DNA of 64,000 nucleotides from contig NZ_RBXO01000001.1 in NCBI RefSeq assembly GCF_003634935.1, forward strand, positions 5,667,501 to 5,731,500, read 5' to 3'. Source of the stretch: Saccharothrix australiensis (GTDB lineage Bacteria > Actinomycetota > Actinomycetes > Mycobacteriales > Pseudonocardiaceae). Below the pieces are notes generated by a model that saw only the letters and a program-made list of their open reading frames with translations, did not search any database and was not told the DNA's origin. This document shows positions 58,929 to 64,000 of this stretch, one piece after another (the stretch's first letter is position 1; the number at the start of each line of letters is the position of its first letter). The position numbers were made by a program, and so were the translations under genes.

Positions 58929-60473
58929 TCAGTGGGCGGCTTCGGCGGCCAGGCGTTCGTCGCCGCTCATGGTCTTGAGCGGCTTCTCCTTGATGAAGAG
59001 CACCGCCAGCAGGGCCAGTACCGCGATCGGCGCGCCGATCAGGAACAGCTCGGCCGTCGCCGTCGCGTAGATCTCCTGCACGACGCCGCGCACCTCCGCG
59101 GGCAGCTGCGACAGGTCGGGCACCGAGCCCGAGTCGCCGCCCGGCAGCGGGCCGAACTTCTCCGTCATCAGCCCGGTCACCCGGTTGGCCAGGACCGCGC
59201 CCAGCACGCTCACGCCGATCGCGCCGCCGAGCGACCGGAAGAACGTCAGCGTCGACGTGGTCGTGCCCAGGTCCTTCGCCGGCACGTCGTTCTGCGCCAC
59301 CAGCACCAGGTTCTGCATCAGCATCCCGACGCCGACGCCCAGCACCGCCATGTGCACCGACACCACGAACACGCTGGTGCCCGCGTCGATGGTGCCCAGC
59401 AGCAGCATCCCGCCGACCATCACCGCGGCGCCCGCGATCAGGAACACCTTCCAGCGACCCCACTTGGTGATGAGCTGGCCGGCCACCGTGGACGACACGA
59501 GCAGGCCGAGGATCAGCGGCAGGCTCATCAGGCCCGCCTGCGTCGGCGTCTTGCCCAGCCCGATCTGGAAGTACTGGGACAGGAACACCGTGCCGCCGAA
59601 CATCGCGATGCCGACCAGCGCGCTCGCCAGCGTGGTGAGCGTGACGGTGCGGTTGGCGAAGATCGTCAGCGGCACGATCGGGTCCGCCGCGCGCGACTCC
59701 ACCCAGACCGCCAGCGCCAGCAGCACCAGGCCGCCGACCACCATCAGCGCGGTCCAGCCGGACAGCCACTCGAACTGGTTGCCCGCCAGCGTCGTCCACA
59801 CCAGCAGCGTCGACACACCGGCCACGATCAGCGCCGCGCCCAGGTAGTCGATCTTGACCTCGTTGCGCACCACCGGCAGCCGCAGCGTGCGCTGGAGCAG
59901 CAGGATCGCGGCGAGCGTGAACGGCACGCCGATGAAGAAGCACCAGCGCCAGCCCAGCCACGACGTGTCCACGATGACGCCGCCGATCAGCGGCCCGGCG
60001 ACCGTGCCGACGCCGAACACCGCGCCGAACAGGCCGGCGTACTTGCCCATGTCGCGCGGCGGGATCATGGCCGCCATCACGATGGTGGCCAGCGCGGTCA
60101 TGCCGCCCGCGCCCAGGCCCTGCACGATGCGGCTGGCGATGAGGACCTCGACGTTGGGCGAGAACCCGGCGATCAGCGAGCCGACGACGAACATGCCCAG
60201 CGAAAGCTGGATGAGCAGCTTCCGGCTGTAGAGGTCGGCGAGCTTGCCCCACAGCGGCACGGTCGCCGTCATGGCCAGCAGCTCGGTCGTGACCACCCAC
60301 GTGTACACCGACTGGGACCCCTGGAGGTCGGCGATGATCCGCGGCAGGGCGTTGGACACGATGGTGGAGGCCAGGATGGCCATGAACATGCCGAGCATCA
60401 GCCCGGACATGGCTTGCACGACGTCCCGGCGCGCGGTGCCACCCGCGGTCGGTTCGGTCGTTTCGACGGACAT
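58929..60473 (-). CDS. DHA2-type MFS drug exporter 2 (14-helix)
   Basis: The 514-residue protein has the DHA2 features: IVSNALPRIIADLQGS, VTTELLAMTATVPLWGKLAD (motif A), RIVQGLGAGGMTALATIVMA (motif B), GPLIGGVIVDTSWLGWRWCF (motif C). It is clearly paralogous to exporter 1 and conserves the same order of helices. GGGGGAAAACCG precedes ATG 60473. It lies 28 bp after the TetR stop on the same strand, forming a TetR-exporter operon. Confidence 0.92.
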   Translation of the reverse strand: MSVETTEPTAGGTARRDVVQAMSGLMLGMFMAILASTIVSNALPRIIADLQGSQSVYTWVVTTELLAMTATVPLWGKLADLYSRKLLIQLSLGMFVVGSLIAGFSPNVEVLIASRIVQGLGAGGMTALATIVMAAMIPPRDMGKYAGLFGAVFGVGTVAGPLIGGVIVDTSWLGWRWCFFIGVPFTLAAILLLQRTLRLPVVRNEVKIDYLGAALIVAGVSTLLVWTTLAGNQFEWLSGWTALMVVGGLVLLALAVWVESRAADPIVPLTIFANRTVTLTTLASALVGIAMFGGTVFLSQYFQIGLGKTPTQAGLMSLPLILGLLVSSTVAGQLITKWGRWKVFLIAGAAVMVGGMLLLGTIDAGTSVFVVSVHMAVLGVGVGMLMQNLVLVAQNDVPAKDLGTTTSTLTFFRSLGGAIGVSVLGAVLANRVTGLMTEKFGPLPGGDSGSVPDLSQLPAEVRGVVQEIYATATAELFLIGAPIAVLALLAVLFIKEKPLKTMSGDERLAAEAAH

Positions 60474-60501
60474 CGGTTTTCCCCCGGTTGAGTGGTGGTG
60501 G

Positions 60502-61119
60502 TTACGAGCTGGGCGGCGTCGCCAGACCTGCCGACAGCAGGTCGAACGACTCCGCGAGCAGGGATTCGAACGGGCGCTCGGCGTCCTGTTCCGATCCGGC
60601 CCACCTGGCGAACGCCACGCGGGACGCGGAGCCCGCCGCGGCGGCGAGCAGCATCGGGTACAGGTCGGTCGCGGGCAGCCCCACGCGGTCGGCGATGCCG
60701 GCGACCACGTGCCGCTCGACCACCTCGCCGCCCGCGAAGAGGCGGGCGAGCAGCACGGGGTGCTGCTGCACCACGCGCATCCGCAGCAGCCACAGGTCGC
60801 GGTCGTCGGCGAGTTCCTCCGCGACCTCCGCGAGCACCGCGGCCTTCACGGCGTCGCACGGGCCGACTTCGGCGGGCTGGGCGACGATCCGGTCCCGGAC
60901 GCGCGGACCGACCTCCCGCTCGCCCGGCCCGACGAGGGCCTCCTCCTTGCTGCCGAAGTAGTTGAAGAACGTCCGCGGCGACACACCCACTGTGGTGCTG
61001 ATGTCCTCCACGGTGACGTTGTCCAGTCCCCGTTCGGCGGCGAGCGTCAACGCGGCCCGGCAGAGCGCGATGCGCGTCTGCTTCTTCTTGCGGTCACGAA
61101 GAGTCGTCCCCCCATTCAC
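60502..61119 (-). CDS. TetR-family regulator of exporter 2
   Basis: The 205-residue protein has a TetR HTH: RDRKKKQTRIALCRAALTLA, VTVEDISTTVGVSPRTFFNY, FGSKEEALVG. Starts at GTG 61119. It is co-directional with and just upstream of the exporter, suggesting autoregulated inducible efflux. Two TGCA-type inverted repeats (61142-61154 and 61157-61174) lie directly upstream and are its likely operators. Confidence 0.9.
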   Translation of the reverse strand: MNGGTTLRDRKKKQTRIALCRAALTLAAERGLDNVTVEDISTTVGVSPRTFFNYFGSKEEALVGPGEREVGPRVRDRIVAQPAEVGPCDAVKAAVLAEVAEELADDRDLWLLRMRVVQQHPVLLARLFAGGEVVERHVVAGIADRVGLPATDLYPMLLAAAAGSASRVAFARWAGSEQDAERPFESLLAESFDLLSAGLATPPSS

Positions 61120-61141
61120 TCGATCAGGTTACTCGCCAAAG

Positions 61142-61174
61142 TGCAGTCACTGCAAGTTTGCAGTCGTCTGCAAA
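61142..61174. promoter_or_regulatory. Double TGCA-type operator for TetR-exporter 2
   Basis: TGCAGTCACTGCA (61142-61154, 5-bp arms) is followed after two bases by TTTGCAG-N4-CTGCAAA (61157-61174, 7-bp arms). They lie 23 bp before the TetR start and resemble the site at 56427. Confidence 0.65.
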
Positions 61175-61246
61175 ATTGTGATCCGGCTCTCCACCGCGTC
61201 GTAAATCGGGTGCACCGGCCGGGCGACCCTCACTACGGTCGGCCGC

Positions 61247-62047
61247 GTGACCGACGTGGACTGGCTGCGCCTCAACCGCGAGAACTGGGACGACCGCACC
61301 AGCGTCCACGCCGCCAGCGAGTACTACGACCTGCCCGGCTTCCGCGCCGGCCGGTCGACGCTGCGCGCGTTCGAGGTGGCCGAGGTCGGCGACGTGACCG
61401 GGAAGAGCCTGCTGCACCTCCAGTGCCACATGGGCCAGGACACCCTGTCGTGGGCCCGGCTCGGCGCGCGGGTGACCGGCCTGGACTTCTCCCCCGAGGC
61501 CGTGGGCACCGCACGCGCGCTGGCCGACGAGACCGGCCTGGACGCGCGGTTCGTGGTTTCGGACGTCTACGAGGCGCGGGCGGCGCTGGGCCGGGAGCGG
61601 TTCGACGTCGTCTACACCGGGTTCGGCGCGCTGGTGTGGCTGCCGGACGTGTGGCGCTGGGCCGAGGTCGTGGCGTCCCTCCTGGCCGACGGCGGCTTCC
61701 TGTACCTGGCGGAGTTCCACCCGTTCACCGATGTGGTCGACGAGGACGGGCGGACGCTCGCCCACGACTACTTCCACGGCGACGGCGAGGTCTACGACTA
61801 CCCGCTCACCTACACCGACGGGCCGCCGCTGACCAGGACCCGCTCCGTGCAGTGGCAGCACCCGCTCGGCGACGTCGTGACGGCGCTGGTGCGGGCGGGG
61901 CTGCGCATCGACTTCCTGCACGAGCACGACGTGACCCTGTTCCAGGTCTTCGCCACCCTGCGGCGCGCGGAGGACGGCACCTACCGCTACCCCGACGGCC
62001 ACCCGCGCCTGCCGCTGACCTACACGCTGCGGGCGACCAGGGCGTAG
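61247..62047 (+). CDS. Class I SAM-dependent methyltransferase
   Basis: The 266-residue protein has the SAM site SLLHLQCHMGQDTLSWARLG, the acidic strand end VTGLDFSPEAVGTARALAD, VVSDVYEARAALGRERFDVV and motif III-like DGGFLYLAEFHPFTDV. N-terminal LNRENWDDRTSVHAASEYYD is typical of a common actinomycete methyltransferase subfamily. The acceptor is unknown. Start GTG 61247. It is divergent from the TetR gene. Confidence 0.9.
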   Translation: MTDVDWLRLNRENWDDRTSVHAASEYYDLPGFRAGRSTLRAFEVAEVGDVTGKSLLHLQCHMGQDTLSWARLGARVTGLDFSPEAVGTARALADETGLDARFVVSDVYEARAALGRERFDVVYTGFGALVWLPDVWRWAEVVASLLADGGFLYLAEFHPFTDVVDEDGRTLAHDYFHGDGEVYDYPLTYTDGPPLTRTRSVQWQHPLGDVVTALVRAGLRIDFLHEHDVTLFQVFATLRRAEDGTYRYPDGHPRLPLTYTLRATRA

Positions 62048-62050
62048 CGG

Positions 62051-62974
62051 TCACCGCAGCAGCGCGTCGATACCCGGATCGCCGGTCGGCGGGGTGTGGC
62101 AGGTGGGCGCGCCCGCCCCGACCAGGAGGGCCACCGTGCCGACGTAGTCGCCGTCGTCGGTCCGGTTGTGCCGCGAACCCCAGATCGCGCAGTCCAGCGG
62201 CGTCGGGCCGTGCTCGTCGAACGCCGTGTCCGCGAGGTCCGCGCCCCGCGCCACGAGCAGGCGCGCGGTGTCGAGGCGGCCGTTCAGCGCGGCCTGGTCG
62301 AGCGGGGTGAAGCCGCTCCACCCGCGCGTGTCGACGGCCATCCCGCCGTCCAGCAGGGCCGCCACCACCCCGGTCCGCCCGAGGCCGGCGAACTGGCCGA
62401 GCAGCCAGCCGCCGTCGTCGCCGTCGGGCGTTCCCCGGACCGACGGCGTCGCGCGCGGCAGCGCGGCCGACTCGCCGCGCGCCACGGCGAGCACCGCCGC
62501 GTCCACGGCGTCGAGTTCGGCGACCGCGCCGCGGGACGCCAGCAGCTCGTACGCCGCGAGGTGCCCGCAGCGCGCGGCCAGGGCGAGCGGGCGACGCCCG
62601 ACGTCCCACCGGTCCCACGGCCGGTTCACGTCCGCGCCCGCGTCGAGCAGCATGGTCAGGACGCGCAGTCCGCGCCCGCGCCCGATCGCGTGGTGCAGGC
62701 AGTGGTGGGCGTTCACGTCCACACCCCGGTCGAGGAACCACCGCAGCCCGGCCGCGTCCTCGAAGTCCAGCTTGTGGTTGACCGCCCGCTCGAAACCGGG
62801 CGCGTACAGGGCGTCCAGGAACGCCGGGTCGCCCTGCTCGCACGCGTGGTAGAAGGCATCCTCGTCGGGCGCGACGCCCTCCGCCAGCAGACGCCGGACC
62901 TCCGCCAGGTCACCGTCCTCCACCGCCGCCAGCAACGCCGACACGCGCAGCACCTCCGCAGGGTCGGCTCCCAT
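62051..62974 (-). CDS. Ankyrin-repeat protein
   Basis: This 307-residue protein has several ankyrin repeats: LLAAVEDGDLAEVRRLLAEG, DVNAHHCLHHAIGRGRGLRV, PLALAARCGHLAAYELLASR, GFTPLDQAALNGRLDTARLL and PTPLDCAIWGSRHN. Such proteins mediate binding. There is no signal peptide. The promoter-like TAGAAT overlaps the ATG at 62974, so the mRNA may be leaderless; in-frame GTGs further upstream are possible. It converges with the methyltransferase, three bases apart. Confidence 0.87.
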   Translation of the reverse strand: MGADPAEVLRVSALLAAVEDGDLAEVRRLLAEGVAPDEDAFYHACEQGDPAFLDALYAPGFERAVNHKLDFEDAAGLRWFLDRGVDVNAHHCLHHAIGRGRGLRVLTMLLDAGADVNRPWDRWDVGRRPLALAARCGHLAAYELLASRGAVAELDAVDAAVLAVARGESAALPRATPSVRGTPDGDDGGWLLGQFAGLGRTGVVAALLDGGMAVDTRGWSGFTPLDQAALNGRLDTARLLVARGADLADTAFDEHGPTPLDCAIWGSRHNRTDDGDYVGTVALLVGAGAPTCHTPPTGDPGIDALLR

Positions 62975-63112
62975 TCTAGCCCGCACTGGAGCGTCCACTG
63001 TGGACGGTGCAGGCGAGCGGCGCCGACACCGGCACGGCCGACGGGCGACGCGGCCCGCACCGGCGCGGGCCACCGCCGGTGGCGGCGGGCGCGCCGCCGC
63101 CACCGGGTGGCG

Positions 63113-64000
63113 CTACGCCCAACCCGGCATCGGGTAGGCGGCCATCAGTTCCGCCGCCTCCGCCGCGATGCGGTCCAGCAGCGCCTCGTCGCCGGCCGCC
63201 TGCACGGCCGCGTCGATCCACGCCGCCAGTTGCGGCATCTGGTCGGGGCCGAGGCCGCGGGTGGTGATGGCCGCCGTGCCCAGTCGCAGGCCGGACGGGT
63301 CGAACGGCTTGCGCGGGTCGTACGGCACGGTGTTGTAGTTGGCCTCGATGCCGGCCCGGTCCAGCGCCTTGGCCGCCGGCTTGCCGCCGATGCCCTTGCC
63401 GGTCAGGTCGACCAGGATCAGGTGGTTGTCGGTGCCGCCGGACACCAGGTCGAACCCGCGGTGCGCCAGGGCCGCCGCCAGCGCGCGGGCGTTCGCCACG
63501 ACGTCGTGCGCGTAGGTGCGGAAACCCTCCGTGGACGCCTCGCCCAGCGCCACCGCGATGGCCGCCGTGGTGTGGTTGTGCGGCCCGCCCTGCAATCCGG
63601 GGAAGACGGCCTTGTCGACGGCCTTGGCGTGCGCGGCGTCGGCGAGGATCATCGCGCCGCGCGGGCCGCGCAGTGTCTTGTGCGTCGTGGTGGTGATCAC
63701 CGGGGCGTGCCCGACCGGCGAGGGGTGCGCGCCGCCCGCGACGAGCCCCGCGATGTGCGCGATGTCGGCCACCAGCACCGCGTCCACCTCCCGCGCGATG
63801 GCGGCGAACGCCGGGAAGTCGATCGTGCGCGGGATCGCCGTGCCGCCGCAGAAGATGACCTTCGGGCGCTCGCGCAGGGCCAGGTCGCGCACCTCGTCGA
63901 GGTCGACGCGGCCGGTGTCCCGGCGCACGCCGTACTGCGCGCTGCGGAACCACTTGCCGGTCGCGGACACGTTCCAGCCGTGCGTCAGGTGCCCGCCCAT
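63113..64000 (-). CDS. glyA: Serine hydroxymethyltransferase, C-terminal part (5' end outside window)
   Basis: The 295 visible residues match SHMT: GGHLTHGWNVSATGKWF (active-site segment), VADIAHIAGLVAGGAHPSPV, VITTTTHKTLRGPRGAMILA with the PLP lysine, VFPGLQGGPHNHTTAA, GGTDNHLILVDL and SGLRLGTAAITTRG. The enzyme makes glycine and 5,10-methylene-tetrahydrofolate from serine. The start lies beyond base 64000. The stop is TAG at 63113. A 138-bp gap separates it from the ankyrin gene. Confidence 0.95.
   Translation of the reverse strand: MGGHLTHGWNVSATGKWFRSAQYGVRRDTGRVDLDEVRDLALRERPKVIFCGGTAIPRTIDFPAFAAIAREVDAVLVADIAHIAGLVAGGAHPSPVGHAPVITTTTHKTLRGPRGAMILADAAHAKAVDKAVFPGLQGGPHNHTTAAIAVALGEASTEGFRTYAHDVVANARALAAALAHRGFDLVSGGTDNHLILVDLTGKGIGGKPAAKALDRAGIEANYNTVPYDPRKPFDPSGLRLGTAAITTRGLGPDQMPQLAAWIDAAVQAAGDEALLDRIAAEAAELMAAYPMPGWA

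Noticed and set aside
1..64000. tRNA, rRNA or transposase genes
   Set aside because: No tRNA-like cloverleaf, rRNA stretch or transposase motif was recognised by eye; a tRNAscan/Infernal run would be decisive.

Overview
The window is high-GC DNA with many GTG starts, genes overlapping by 4 bp (GTGA/ATGA), Tat-exported lipoproteins and an apparent mycothiol-dependent dehydrogenase. This points to an actinomycete, most plausibly a Pseudonocardiales member (Saccharothrix/Actinosynnema/Lentzea type; the genus is inference). No rRNA, tRNA, CRISPR array or complete insertion sequence was recognised.

Region 1 (1-25.6 kb) looks like one metabolic locus under one MarR-type regulator (3597-4109). Four transcription units are each preceded by a near-identical inverted repeat of the form TGTTGACA-N-TGTCAACA (3508, 4123, 18446, 18983). 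They are: (a) aldehyde dehydrogenase, omega-aminotransferase and a PotD-like binding protein; (b) an HMG-CoA-lyase-like protein, two enoyl-CoA hydratases, a class III CoA transferase, an acyl-CoA ligase and a nitronate-monooxygenase-like flavoprotein; (c) a HapK-like small protein, a luciferase-like monooxygenase, an N,N-dimethylformamidase-like protein, a second class III aminotransferase and a DRE-TIM carboligase/lyase; (d) a dipeptide-type ABC importer with its Tat lipoprotein and a secreted alpha/beta-hydrolase-fold protein. Import, C-N cleavage, transamination, aldehyde oxidation and CoA-ester processing fit uptake and degradation of an amine- or amide-containing compound. The substrate cannot be read from the sequence. 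A self-contained XRE regulator/methionine aminopeptidase pair (10.9-12.1 kb) sits between the convergent ends of units (b) and (c).

Region 2 (26-41 kb) is accessory. It holds a small putative biosynthetic set (flavin/F420 split-barrel protein, A-T-R carboxylic-acid-reductase-like enzyme, P450) and a secreted CAP protein. Next come a beta-helix protein and a small helical protein that share a conserved motif resembling bacterial amyloid-signalling sequences, a spermidine-synthase-like protein and a VanY-like peptidase. After a 1.2-kb leader with an 18-bp perfect palindrome there are two duplicated HTH-transmembrane proteins around a small membrane protein.

Region 3 (41-53.6 kb) holds an acetyltransferase, the mycothiol-dependent formaldehyde dehydrogenase with its metallo-beta-lactamase partner, a DUF418 membrane protein, a catalase-fold-like protein, a STAS/ferritin-like/hemerythrin operon, a Tat-exported PHP phosphoesterase, a membrane-anchored beta-solenoid protein and a chromate transporter.

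Region 4 (53.7-64 kb) is rich in efflux and detoxification genes: two paralogous DHA2-type MFS exporters with MarR or TetR regulators, a TetR/P450 unit and another TetR. TGCA-type inverted repeats recur near these genes. A 540-bp non-coding block carries a tandem duplication and two very long hairpins with almost complementary loops. The window ends with a methyltransferase, an ankyrin-repeat protein and the 3' part of glyA.
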